A DNA stretch of 64,000 bases. It comes from Selenomonas sp963528755 (GTDB lineage Bacteria; Bacillota; Negativicutes; Selenomonadales; Selenomonadaceae). The translations under genes and the position numbers were made by a program. Each line of letters begins with the position of its first letter. Positions within the stretch are counted from its first letter, which is position 1. The stretch lies in the NCBI RefSeq assembly GCF_963528755.1, contig NZ_CAURXA010000007.1, positions 1 through 64,000 of the forward strand, in the 5' to 3' direction. The notes under the pieces were generated by a model. It was not told the origin of the DNA. It saw only the letters and a program-made list of their open reading frames with translations, and ran no database searches. Below, piece by piece: positions 32,519 through 40,941 of this stretch.

Positions 32519-32579
32519 GAAGCTTAGCCAATCAGTCTGCGCCCTTCGGACTTGACCTCTTGGATTTTCATGGTAAAAT
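32519..32579 (+). repeat. Interspersed promoter-bearing repeat, copy upstream of the NTF2-like gene
   Basis: Begins CGAAGCTTAGCCAATCAGT, contains TTGACC (32552-32557), 16 bases, TAAAAT (32574-32579). The -35/-10 pair is close to consensus and lies about 110 bp upstream of the gene at 32689, so this copy may be its promoter. Confidence 0.75.
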
Positions 32580-32688
32580 AAAAACAGATGATTGTGGAAA
32601 ATTTCAACAGCGGGAAGTGTGACCCTTTGCCCCGAACGGGGTTCTTACTCCATACGGTCACTCTCCCCATCCAAAGGAGGAATCGTCC

Positions 32689-33120
32689 ATGACAGTTCGT
32701 GAAGGAGACGCCGCGATCGTAGAGCAGTTCGTCGATCTCTACAAAAAGACGCTGAATGATGCAAACACGGCGCTTGCAGACAGCATCTGGCAATCAGGAC
32801 CGAAGACGTCCATGATGCACCCGCGCGGGGATGACATCGGCTGGGAGAACATCCGGCAGCACTTCTACATTGATCGCCTGCAGAAGCTCTACACGGAGCG
32901 TCACTTCGAGTTCCGCGACCTCGAGATCGAAGTCTACCGCGATACGGCGATTGCCATGTACACATGGGACTTTCACGGCAAGCTGCGCTCCGATGGCACG
33001 GAGATCGAGCATAAGGGACGCACGAGCCAGACGTACCGCCGCACCTCGCAGGAAGGCTGGAAGATCCTGCACGCTCATATCTCGGGCATGCCGATCACAA
33101 ACGAACGCCAGCAGATCTGA
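32689..33120 (+). CDS. NTF2-like (SnoaL/DUF4440 type) protein
   Basis: This 143-residue protein fits an alpha+beta NTF2-like cone fold: an N-terminal helix (AIVEQFVDLYKKTLND), a second helix and a four-stranded sheet ending GWKILHAHISGMP, the usual C-terminal strand. Members are small enzymes or ligand binders; conserved residues do not name a reaction. Lacks a signal peptide. GGAGGAATCGTCC precedes the ATG; a promoter-bearing repeat lies upstream. Confidence 0.75.
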   Translation: MTVREGDAAIVEQFVDLYKKTLNDANTALADSIWQSGPKTSMMHPRGDDIGWENIRQHFYIDRLQKLYTERHFEFRDLEIEVYRDTAIAMYTWDFHGKLRSDGTEIEHKGRTSQTYRRTSQEGWKILHAHISGMPITNERQQI

Positions 33121-33123
33121 CAG

Positions 33124-33160
33124 AAAAAGAGGGGCTTCCGCTGGGAAGCCCCTCTTTTTT
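33124..33160. terminator. Bidirectional terminator
   Basis: AAGAGGGGCTTCC pairs with GGAAGCCCCTCTT across a 4-base loop and is followed by TTTTTT. Serves the NTF2-like gene and probably the convergent GGDEF gene. Confidence 0.9.
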
Positions 33161-33177
33161 CATGTCAAGAATAAACC

Positions 33178-34194
33178 TCATCCCTTGATTTCGTCGTACA
33201 TGCGGCAGCGGTTTGGCCCGAACCTGCGCGCTGACAGCATAGCCTCTTCTGCCTCACTGACCATATGATCAAACGTCTCTGTAGGCGATCCTGTGACCGA
33301 TATGCCCATACTGAATGATACCGGCGTATGATCCTGCGGCTGTACGCGCAGAAAGAGATCGAGAATGCGCTGCGCACGCTTTTCAATGATATCGATGGAG
33401 ATGCGGCCCGAGATGAAGACGGCGATCTCATCTCTTTTGACGCGCCCGAAGATATCGACGCCTCGGAAATCTGCACGAACGGAGTCTGAGAGCGTGCCGA
33501 TGTAGCCGTTGCATGCCGACTCGCCCAACGCTTCACAAAGCTTCTCGTAGTCGTCGATACCAACGATGAAGAGCACGCCCTTTTCGCCGCGCAAGAGATT
33601 CATGAGCTGATGATTGATGAGAAGCGCCAGCCCCTCGCGGTCAAAGAGTCTCGTCTGCGGATCGCGTTTCAGCTGCGCTTCCTGGCGTTCCATCATATGT
33701 GTAGTATCGTGTAGGTCCTCCATGAGCCCGACGACTGCATAGACTTGTCCGTCCTCTGTCGCTAAGCTGTGATACGAGGTACGGCGCCAAAGCGGACTGC
33801 CGTCTTTCGTCTTGACCCGATACTCGACGACATCGTCGCGAATCCTCCGGCAGGCGTCTGTCAAGCGTGCGAGCACTTCCTCGCTCTGGTCGGCATCGGC
33901 GAGCACTTCATTGGTAAAATAGTCGTAGAAATTCGCCCTGTGCGCTTCTTTCATCTCTTCTCCAGGAGCGGCCTGCCAGAGCGTCGTTTCGTCTTTCGCT
34001 ACTTCGTAGCGGTAAGCGATCATGTTTGTCGTTTCCAAGAAGACACGCAGTATCGCCTCTCTGCACGCTTCCTCCCGTTCCTTTGTATCTTTCCTCGCTT
34101 CTTGCGGCATCGGCTGAGGAATGTCCAAAGTTTCCATAGGGTGCGCTCCGCTGACTTTCAGCGAGCGCTTTCTTCTCATGTCGGTGCTTTTCAT
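33178..34194 (-). CDS. PAS-GGDEF-like protein with a degenerate active site
   Basis: This 338-residue cytoplasmic protein has an N-terminal PAS-like domain (about 55-165, EYRVKTKDGSPLWRRTSYHSL) and a GGDEF-type domain (about 180-335). The site that should read GGDEF is KRDEI (Lys253-Ile257, in FGRVKRDEIAVF), so the two glycines needed for GTP binding are lost and cyclase activity is doubtful. It may be a c-di-GMP-independent sensor or a nucleotide-binding effector. Start 34194 follows GGAG. It is convergent with the NTF2-like gene. Confidence 0.83.
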   Translation of the reverse strand: MKSTDMRRKRSLKVSGAHPMETLDIPQPMPQEARKDTKEREEACREAILRVFLETTNMIAYRYEVAKDETTLWQAAPGEEMKEAHRANFYDYFTNEVLADADQSEEVLARLTDACRRIRDDVVEYRVKTKDGSPLWRRTSYHSLATEDGQVYAVVGLMEDLHDTTHMMERQEAQLKRDPQTRLFDREGLALLINHQLMNLLRGEKGVLFIVGIDDYEKLCEALGESACNGYIGTLSDSVRADFRGVDIFGRVKRDEIAVFISGRISIDIIEKRAQRILDLFLRVQPQDHTPVSFSMGISVTGSPTETFDHMVSEAEEAMLSARRFGPNRCRMYDEIKG

Positions 34195-34528
34195 CGGTAA
34201 AACTCCTATCCGGCCGCTGCAGTTTGAGACGAGTATAAATCCCTACCGCTGTGAAACAGCCTTTCTTCCATTATAGAACAAAAAAAGATTTTTTCAAAGA
34301 AAATTCTTCTCCGGCTTTTCTATGGGAATTTACAGCATCGATCAGATAGAGCTATTTCATCTCCGATTCCTTGAAATACTGCCATGCGTCCAAGACTTCT
34401 CATTGTGAATCGTAACACTCGCCTGCGTATCCGTCAAGCCTGGGACAGAGACGCTGGAACACGTGCCACACGTTTTGTAAATCTTATAGAATTCTTTCCT
34501 TTAAGGACAAAGGACTTTCATTCGACCG

Positions 34529-34569
34529 ATACCCTTCAGGCTTGACTTCTCGGAGTTTTACAGTATACT
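34529..34569 (+). repeat. Promoter-bearing repeat, divergent copy upstream of the NlpC/P60 gene
   Basis: Contains CTTCAGGCTTGACTTCTCGG; TTGACT (34542-34547), 16 bases, TATACT (34564-34569), close to a consensus promoter about 75 bp before the gene. The rest of the gap 34195-34528 holds no gene; short ORFs there are without ribosome sites. Confidence 0.65.
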
Positions 34570-34643
34570 TGAAAGCACAGATATGAAAAGACGTAACGGA
34601 CATATTTTAGGCGATTGTCGCTGCGTGGAAAGGATGGGATGGT

Positions 34644-35480
34644 ATGCGTCTACGTCGTTTGCGCAAAGTCTTTCTTGCTTTTGGACTTGCCGTATTCTTG
34701 TCGGCGGGCACGGCCTTGGCCGCGCCGATCCTCTCGGAAAACTCCCATGGGCACGACGTCTTCAAACTGCAAAAGGAACTGAAGCGCACGGGCTATCTCA
34801 GCGATGAACCGGACGGCATCTTCGGCAGCCGCACGAAGAGCGCGGTTCTTGCGTTCCAACGCGCCCAGAGCCTCAAGGAAACGGGCGTCGTCGATCGTGA
34901 GACATGGAGCCGCCTGCAGAAGCAGCCTGCACGAGATGCCTCACCCGCCCCTGCGCCGCCCGCCGCAAAGCCCGCGCAGGGCGGCTCTATCGCCTTTCCT
35001 GGTGCGAAACCTGCCGACAATACAGCGGCGGAAACGCCGGGCAAAGAGAATGTCCCCGCGCTCGAACCGCGCATAAAAAAAGCGCCCGAGAGCGCTCCGT
35101 TCCTGCAGCGGGCCAAGGTGGCGGCCGTCATAGCGACGGCGAAGAAGTACATCGGCACGCCGTACAAATTCGGTGGTACAACACCGAAGGCGTTCGACTG
35201 CTCGGGCTATCTGCAGTACGTCTTCAAGGAGAACGGCATGACGCTGCCGCGCACGGCGGATGAGCAGTTCAAGCTCGGGAAAAGTGCGAAGACGGCGGAG
35301 CTTGAAGAGGGTGACCTCGTCTTTTTCGAGACCTACGAAAAGGGCGCGTCGCACTGCGGCATCTACCTCGGCGGCGGCAAGTTCATCCACGCATCGACGA
35401 GCAAGGGCGTGCGCATCGACGAACTTTCAGGCGACTACTGGAATACGCATTATTACGGCGGCAAGCATATTGTACGGTGA
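34644..35480 (+). CDS. Peptidoglycan-binding and NlpC/P60 endopeptidase, secreted
   Basis: This 278-residue secreted protein starts with a signal peptide (RKVFLAFGLAVFLSAGTALA). A PG_binding_1 domain follows (HDVFKLQKELKRTGYLSDEPDG, about 36-95), then a Pro/Ala-rich linker (about 95-150) and an NlpC/P60 cysteine peptidase domain from about 155. The domain has Cys in AFDCSGYLQYVF, His in ASHCGIYLGGGKFIHAS and a C-terminal catalytic region. It cleaves peptidoglycan stem peptides, probably at the cell surface. GGAAAGGATGGG precedes the ATG, and a promoter-like repeat lies upstream. Confidence 0.93.
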   Translation: MRLRRLRKVFLAFGLAVFLSAGTALAAPILSENSHGHDVFKLQKELKRTGYLSDEPDGIFGSRTKSAVLAFQRAQSLKETGVVDRETWSRLQKQPARDASPAPAPPAAKPAQGGSIAFPGAKPADNTAAETPGKENVPALEPRIKKAPESAPFLQRAKVAAVIATAKKYIGTPYKFGGTTPKAFDCSGYLQYVFKENGMTLPRTADEQFKLGKSAKTAELEEGDLVFFETYEKGASHCGIYLGGGKFIHASTSKGVRIDELSGDYWNTHYYGGKHIVR

Positions 35481-35518
35481 GGGGAATCGCGCAGTTCAAT
35501 AAAAGCGTTTTTGCGCAC

Positions 35519-35565
35519 GAAAAAGGGGCTGTTGCACATGATTTGTGCGACAGCCCCTTTCGTAT
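35519..35565. terminator. Bidirectional terminator
   Basis: AAAGGGGCTGTTGCAC / GTGCGACAGCCCCTTT, 15 of 16 pairs, loop of 7, between the convergent NlpC/P60 and LCP genes. Confidence 0.9.
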
Positions 35566-35573
35566 GGGGAGCA

Positions 35574-36860
35574 TCATTGCGTTTTCTGCGTCTCGGCACC
35601 GGGGGTGGGTGCAGCAGAGGGCGTCGCCGCGGGCGATGCGCCCGAAGACTTCGCCTCCGTACGCGTGCGCGAATCGTCTGCGTCCTGTGCCGCGCCTTTC
35701 TTCTCTGTTGACGAAGCGGACGACGAGCGATCCCTGCCGCCCTTCTTCGACTCCTTCTCGTCCGCGTCCTCGCGGCTTGTCGAACTCTTCGAGGAGCTTT
35801 CGCTTCTGCCCGAACTTTCGCGCTTGGGACGGCCGATGGAGGTGTCGCTTGCAGGCACTTCGGTTGCGCCCGCGGGGATCGAGCTTTCGTACTCGTGGCT
35901 CTCACGTTCCATGGCGGCGCGCATCGAGGCGTTGACATCGATGTCGAGTGTGTTGGCGACCGTCTGGCGAAGCTTCATGATGTCGGGAATCCAATAGCTG
36001 ATCCCCGAGATGTAGAGCGGACGCCCTGGCACCATGTCGGTCTTGAGGCCATTCTTCTGCGCCTCCTTCAGAGTGCCCGCGAACTCAAGCATTTGGCGGA
36101 AGGAGAGGTCGGTTTCGATGGAATCCATGACCTCCTTGATGACGGAGGGCAGGCGCGTGATGATGGCGGGTGACGTGAGCTTTTCCATGACCGCTTTCAT
36201 GAACTTCTGCTGGCGCTCGATGCGCCCGATGTCGCCCTCCTCGTCGCGGTAGCGCACATAGGTCACAGCCGTCTTGCCGTCCATGTGCTGCATGCCGGGC
36301 TTGAGGTCGATGAGGAGGCCGCCGTCGTCGTCCCACGGATCTTCGTAGTACATGCGCTTCTCCACGTTGATGTCGATGCCGCCCAAGGCATCGATGATGC
36401 GTTGGAAGGAGTGCGTGTTGATGATGATGTAGTGGTCGATGCGCACGCCCAAGAGGTCTTCGACCGTGCTCTCGCTGAGCTTATGTCCGCCGTAGGCGTA
36501 AGCGGCGTTGATCTTGTCGTAGCCATGCCCCTTGATCTTCACGCGCGTGTCGCGCGGCACGGAAAGGAGCGCTGCCTTGTTCTTCTTCGGATCGATCATC
36601 GTGACCATCAAGGTGTCGGAGCGGCCGACGTCGTCTTCTCTCTGGTCGACGCCCATGATCATGATGGTCGACTTGTCCTTTGCGGTCAGGAGATGCTCCT
36701 CGTCCGCTTTTGGCTTCTCCTTGTCCAGGAGGCTCGTCGAAGCGAAGAGCGCACCCGCCGCAGCGGCGGCAAAAAAGAGGAATACGACGGCGACATAAGG
36801 CCAGATGCGCCGCTTCTTTTTCGGCACGGCAGGAGGCGGAGAATTTTTCTGCAAGATCAT
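35574..36860 (-). CDS. LytR-CpsA-Psr (LCP) family glycopolymer ligase
   Basis: This 428-residue protein has a short cytoplasmic tail, one membrane helix (IWPYVAVVFLFFAAAAAGALF) and an extracytoplasmic LCP domain. The domain shows GVDQREDDVGRSDTLMV near residue 70, SVPRDTRVKIKGHGYDKINAAYA near 98 and GDIGRIERQQKF, which hold the arginines and aspartates that bind polyprenyl pyrophosphate. LCP enzymes attach cell-wall polymers to peptidoglycan. The last 120 residues are a Ser/Lys/Glu-rich disordered tail. Start 36860. Confidence 0.92.
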   Translation of the reverse strand: MILQKNSPPPAVPKKKRRIWPYVAVVFLFFAAAAAGALFASTSLLDKEKPKADEEHLLTAKDKSTIMIMGVDQREDDVGRSDTLMVTMIDPKKNKAALLSVPRDTRVKIKGHGYDKINAAYAYGGHKLSESTVEDLLGVRIDHYIIINTHSFQRIIDALGGIDINVEKRMYYEDPWDDDGGLLIDLKPGMQHMDGKTAVTYVRYRDEEGDIGRIERQQKFMKAVMEKLTSPAIITRLPSVIKEVMDSIETDLSFRQMLEFAGTLKEAQKNGLKTDMVPGRPLYISGISYWIPDIMKLRQTVANTLDIDVNASMRAAMERESHEYESSIPAGATEVPASDTSIGRPKRESSGRSESSSKSSTSREDADEKESKKGGRDRSSSASSTEKKGAAQDADDSRTRTEAKSSGASPAATPSAAPTPGAETQKTQ

Positions 36861-36998
36861 ACCTTCTTTTCAGCATTTTTCATATCAAGTTCCAGCAAGG
36901 CGGCGTCCGCTTTTTACAAAGCGGACGTCCGTACAGGCGCCGAGCAAAAGGAACGCGGCACGCATGGGGCGATTCCTCGCCTGCAAGGTGTTTCTCCT

Positions 36999-37027
36999 AT
37001 TATAAAAGGTCTTGTTTCTTTACGCAA
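36999..37027 (-). promoter_or_regulatory. Promoter of the LCP gene
   Basis: On the minus strand, TTGCGT (37022-37027), 17 bases, TATAAT (36999-37004). Downstream of it an 11-bp perfect hairpin, GCGTCCGCTTT with AAAGCGGACGC-type pairing, lies in the leader at about 36902-36930. Confidence 0.6.
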
Positions 37028-37266
37028 ATGATATTTTTCCATTTTGGGCGGAATTAGGAGGATTTCACGAAAAAGGAGGGGCGACACCCGCGCATGAGCA
37101 TGTGAACGTGAAGCAGAGGATTTTTTTGGTTATTATTTCCTCTCGAAGTCGCTCTTTCCTATTGTAAAATCATCTAATTTATATTATCATAAAAGCGTGA
37201 CGATTCCAGAGTGCTATGCGTCAATAGCCTTTGGTTATGGAACGGGTGCTCCATGCCGTTCTTCGA

Positions 37267-37311
37267 AAGGAAGCGCTGATAAATCCAGTACATCTTATCA
37301 GTGCTTCCCAA
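37267..37311 (+). repeat. Short inverted-repeat hairpin matching the MITE ends
   Basis: GGAAGCGCTGATAA (from 37269) and TTATCAGTGCTTCC pair over 14 bases with one G-T mispair. The termini resemble the ends of the 267-bp element at 46113-46379 (AGGAACCGCTGATAAA). It sits 20-30 bp before the DASS transporter start, in its presumed leader. The rest of the gap 36861-37333 holds the LCP promoter and no gene. Confidence 0.65.
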
Positions 37312-37333
37312 ACAGCAATGGAGGTGTTAGTAA

Positions 37334-38887
37334 ATGAGTACGGAAACAAAAAGCCAAAGCGACAAGATTCACGAGGCCGAACTGGCGTTTGACCGGAAAA
37401 GGCGTACCTTCGGCATGATCTGCGGGCCGATCTGCGCCATTCTCGTCATGATCACGCCGATTCCCGACTTGCCGCTTCCGGCGCACAAGCTCCTGGCGAT
37501 CATGACGCTGATCGCTCTTTGGTGGATCACAGAACCGATCCCCATCCCGGTGACGTCGCTCCTCGGGCCGACGCTCGCCGTCATCTGCGGTGTCGTGGGG
37601 GCGAAGGACGCCTATGCGGCATTCGCGAACCCCATGATCTTCCTCTTCATGGGCGGCTTCATCATTGCCAAGGGCATGATGATGCACGGACTCGACCGAA
37701 AATTCGCCTTCGCGCTCCTGTCGATGTCCTGGGTCGGATCGAACCCCAGGCGCATCTTCCTCGCCGTCGGTCTCGCCTGCGCACTGTGCTCGGGCTGGGT
37801 CAGCAACACGGCGACGGCGGCCATGATGTTCCCGATCGCGCTCGGCCTTCTGGAAGCGATCAAGGAGATGTTCGCTGCGAACGGCAAGACGATCGAGCTG
37901 CACGAATACAAGTACGCCACGGGTCTCATGCTCATGACGGCTTATGCGTGCTCCATCGGCGGCGTCCTGACCCCGATCGGTACGCCCCCGAACATCATCA
38001 TGCTCGGCTTCCTCGACCAGATGGCCGGCATCCACATCTCCTTCTTTGAATGGATGATCTGGGGCTTCGTCGCCATGGTCGTCTACTTCATCATCGCATA
38101 CCTGATTCTCGTCAACATGTTCCCCGCCGACGTCAAGCGCATCGACGGTGCAGAGGCATTCATCGCCGAGAAGCGCCGCGCTCTCGGCGGCTGGACGCGT
38201 GCGCAGAAAAATACGCTCGTCGGCTTCTGCGTCGCCGTCATCCTCTGGGTCACGCCGGGCATCCTGAACATTGCCCTCGGCCCCGATTCGCCGATTCTCA
38301 AGATGTACAGCAAGCTCTTCCCCGAGGCGATTGCCGCGATGGCGGGTGCTCTCCTGCTCTTCTTCCTGCCCGTCAACTGGAAGGAGCGCGAGTTCACGCT
38401 GAACTGGAAGGACGCAGCCGCCGGCATCGAGTGGGGCACGCTGATCCTCTTCGGCGGCGGTCTCGCGATGGGTGGCATGATGTACAAGACGGGTCTTTCG
38501 ACGTGGGTCGGCGATTGCATCGTCGGCTGGATGGGCGGCGAGCCGTCGCTCTTCATGATGGTCGCGATCTTCTCCGTCATGGCGCTTCTCCTGTCGGAGC
38601 TTTCGTCGCACACGGCGGCGACGAACATGATCGGTCCCTTGGGTGTCACGGCCGCCCTGGCGGCGGGCTTCAGCCCGATTCCCGTCGCGGTCGGCATCGC
38701 GCTCTCCTCGTCGCTCGGCTTCATGCTGCCGGTGTCGACGCCGCCGAACGCCATCGTCTACGCGTCGGGCTATGTGCCCATCACGAAGATGATCAAGACG
38801 GGCGTCTACATCGACTTCATCGGCATCTTCTGCGTGACGATCCCGATCGTGCTCTACCTCGTCGAGTTCATCGTTGGTGCGCGCTGA
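37334..38887 (+). CDS. DASS-family (SLC13) sodium-coupled dicarboxylate/anion symporter
   Basis: This 517-residue inner-membrane protein has about twelve helices and the two family signatures: SNTATAAMMFPIAL near residue 157 and its counterpart SSHTAATNMIGPLG near residue 422, where the second SNT is SHT. It imports Na+ with dicarboxylates, citrate or sulfate, and the substrate cannot be fixed. Start at 37334 follows GGAGGTG. It stands alone, ending before a terminator. Confidence 0.92.
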   Translation: MSTETKSQSDKIHEAELAFDRKRRTFGMICGPICAILVMITPIPDLPLPAHKLLAIMTLIALWWITEPIPIPVTSLLGPTLAVICGVVGAKDAYAAFANPMIFLFMGGFIIAKGMMMHGLDRKFAFALLSMSWVGSNPRRIFLAVGLACALCSGWVSNTATAAMMFPIALGLLEAIKEMFAANGKTIELHEYKYATGLMLMTAYACSIGGVLTPIGTPPNIIMLGFLDQMAGIHISFFEWMIWGFVAMVVYFIIAYLILVNMFPADVKRIDGAEAFIAEKRRALGGWTRAQKNTLVGFCVAVILWVTPGILNIALGPDSPILKMYSKLFPEAIAAMAGALLLFFLPVNWKEREFTLNWKDAAAGIEWGTLILFGGGLAMGGMMYKTGLSTWVGDCIVGWMGGEPSLFMMVAIFSVMALLLSELSSHTAATNMIGPLGVTAALAAGFSPIPVAVGIALSSSLGFMLPVSTPPNAIVYASGYVPITKMIKTGVYIDFIGIFCVTIPIVLYLVEFIVGAR

Positions 38888-38949
38888 AGGCGGGACTTTG
38901 CCGCTTGCAGCAAGCCTGTGGTTGGACATAAGTTCAGCCTGATGTAATG

Positions 38950-39000
38950 CAAAAAGAGCCGCTGCACGAGTCCGAGAGACTTCCTGCAGCGGCTCTTTCC
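38950..39000 (+). terminator. Intrinsic terminator after the DASS symporter
   Basis: AAAGAGCCGCTGCA / TGCAGCGGCTCTTT, perfect 14-bp stem, 18-base loop, then CCTTT. Confidence 0.85.
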
Positions 39001-39018
39001 TTTGAGTTGGGAGGCAAT

Positions 39019-39486
39019 ATGGCAAAAGAAATCGAGCGCAAGTTCCTCGTCCATAGGGAGCTTTGGCAGCCGAAGGGCGAAGGAATCGAGATCGCGCAGG
39101 GCTACCTCGCAGCGGATAAGAAGCGCGCCGTGCGCGTGCGCCTGGCGGGAGACCGCGCCTATCTGACCGTCAAGGGGCCGACGAAGGGTGTCGAACGACT
39201 GGAATTCGAGTACGAGATCCCAACGGCGGACGCACGCGCCATGCTCGCCCTCTGCGAGCGTCCATGGATTGAAAAGCGCCGCTATCTGGAGCGATGCGGT
39301 GCGCATACATGGGAAATCGACTGCTTTAGGGGAGAGAATGAAGGCCTCGTCGTAGCCGAGATCGAGCTTTCTGCGGCGGACGAGATGTTCGAGCATCCGA
39401 CCTGGCTCGGCGAAGAGGTCTCCGACGACAGCCGCTACCTAAACGCAAGCCTCATGCGCCTGCCTTTCTCGCGCTGGCGGAATTGA
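39019..39486 (+). CDS. CYTH-domain protein (triphosphate tunnel family)
   Basis: This 155-residue protein begins with the hallmark MAKEIERKFLV (ExExK) and continues with the alternating charged residues of the tunnel beta-strands (RVRLAGDRAYLTVKG and LEFEYEIP). Family members hydrolyse inorganic triphosphate or, in one clade, act as adenylate cyclases. Substrate not decided by sequence. Start 39019 follows GGGAGGC; the upstream terminator separates it from the DASS gene. Confidence 0.87.
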   Translation: MAKEIERKFLVHRELWQPKGEGIEIAQGYLAADKKRAVRVRLAGDRAYLTVKGPTKGVERLEFEYEIPTADARAMLALCERPWIEKRRYLERCGAHTWEIDCFRGENEGLVVAEIELSAADEMFEHPTWLGEEVSDDSRYLNASLMRLPFSRWRN

Positions 39487-39577
39487 CAGTGAAGCGATTA
39501 AAATGCTATGATAGGCAAGGAGAATCGGCGTGCTGCAAAGGTTCAGCACGCTTTCTATGACAGGAGGAATCGCATCC

Positions 39578-40870
39578 ATGATAGAACGCTATACGAATCC
39601 TGAAATGGGCAATATCTGGACGCTGCAGCATGAGTTTGAGACCATGCTCGAAGTCGAGATCGCAGCCTGCGAGGCCATGGCGGAGCTTGGGGAGATCCCG
39701 CAGGAAGCCGCCGCGAACATCCGCGCCAAGGCGAAGTTCGACCTGCCGCGCGTCAAGGAGATCGAAAAGGTCACGAACCACGACATCATCGCTTTCCTCA
39801 CGAACGTCGCGGAATACGTCGGCGAGGACTCGAAATACATCCACAAGGGACTGACGTCGAGCGATGTCAAGGACACGGCACTTGGCATCATGATGAAGAA
39901 GTCTGCCGACATCATCATCGATGATCTTAAGAAGCTCCTCGAAGTATTGCGCCGCCGCGCCGTCGAGTTCAAGCACACGCCGTGCATCGGCAGGACGCAC
40001 GGCATCCACGCAGAGCCGATGACCTTCGGCTTGAAGCTGCTTCTGTGGAGCGCCGAGGTCGAGCGCGACATCGAACGCGTCGAGCACGCGAAGAAGATCG
40101 TCGCCGTCGGCAAGCTCTCGGGCGCCGTCGGCACCTATTCAAACATCGACCCGCGCATCGAGGAGATCACATGCAAGAAGCTCGGCATCACGCCCGTGCG
40201 CCTCGCGACGCAGGTCATTCAGCGCGATCGTCATGCCGAGTACATGACGACGCTTGCCATCGTCGCAAGCTCGCTCGAAAAGTTCGCGACGGAAGTCCGC
40301 AACCTGCAGCGCACGGACATCCGCGAGGCGGAGGAATACTTCGCTCCCGGCCAGAAGGGTTCGTCCGCCATGCCGCACAAGCGCAATCCCATCACCTGCG
40401 AGCGCATCTCGGGCATGGCGCGTCTCGTGCGCGGCAATGCAGTCGCGGCGCTCGAAGACATCACGCTCTGGCATGAGCGCGACATCTCGCATTCGTCCGT
40501 CGAGCGCGTCATCCTGCCCGACAGCACGATCAACGTCGACTACTGCACGAAGAAGTTCACGAACATCATCGACAAGCTGCTCGTCTATCCCGAGGCCATG
40601 CTCGCCGATATGGAAAAGACGGGCGGTCTCATCTACAGCCAGCGCCTCATGCTCGCCATCGTCGACAAGGGCGTTCTCCGTGAAGATGCCTACAAGTGGG
40701 TGCAGCGGAATGCCATGAAGCGTTGGATGGAAGGCGAAGACTTCCGCACGAATGTCGAGAAGGACGAGGACATCTTGAAGTATCTGACGAAGGAAGAAAT
40801 CGACAACTGCTTCGATTATCAATACTTCCTGCGCCACATCGACAAGATCTTCGAGCGCTTCGGACTCTGA
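39578..40870 (+). CDS. purB: Adenylosuccinate lyase
   Basis: Catalyses two beta-eliminations in purine synthesis: SAICAR to AICAR and adenylosuccinate to AMP. The 430-residue member of the fumarase/aspartase superfamily has the signature GSSAMPHKRNPITCE near residue 264, the catalytic-histidine regions TSSDVKDTALG and GRTHGIHAEP, and HERDISHSSVER. Start 39578 (MIERYTNPEMGNIW) follows AGGAGGA. purA lies 71 bp downstream and uses the same pathway. Confidence 0.96.
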   Translation: MIERYTNPEMGNIWTLQHEFETMLEVEIAACEAMAELGEIPQEAAANIRAKAKFDLPRVKEIEKVTNHDIIAFLTNVAEYVGEDSKYIHKGLTSSDVKDTALGIMMKKSADIIIDDLKKLLEVLRRRAVEFKHTPCIGRTHGIHAEPMTFGLKLLLWSAEVERDIERVEHAKKIVAVGKLSGAVGTYSNIDPRIEEITCKKLGITPVRLATQVIQRDRHAEYMTTLAIVASSLEKFATEVRNLQRTDIREAEEYFAPGQKGSSAMPHKRNPITCERISGMARLVRGNAVAALEDITLWHERDISHSSVERVILPDSTINVDYCTKKFTNIIDKLLVYPEAMLADMEKTGGLIYSQRLMLAIVDKGVLREDAYKWVQRNAMKRWMEGEDFRTNVEKDEDILKYLTKEEIDNCFDYQYFLRHIDKIFERFGL

Positions 40871-40941
40871 GCCGAAGGCGTTTTTACGGCTTCAGCGCAC
40901 ACATCGGAAGCTGAAACCTCGTATAGAGAAGGAGAATCGCT

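Noticed and set aside
38900..38945. Possible repeat or RNA between the DASS gene and its terminator
   Set aside because: No recurring sequence and no hairpin apart from the terminator.
37298..39025. Open frame opposite the DASS transporter
   Set aside because: Highly charged composition without domains, fully opposite a recognisable transporter.
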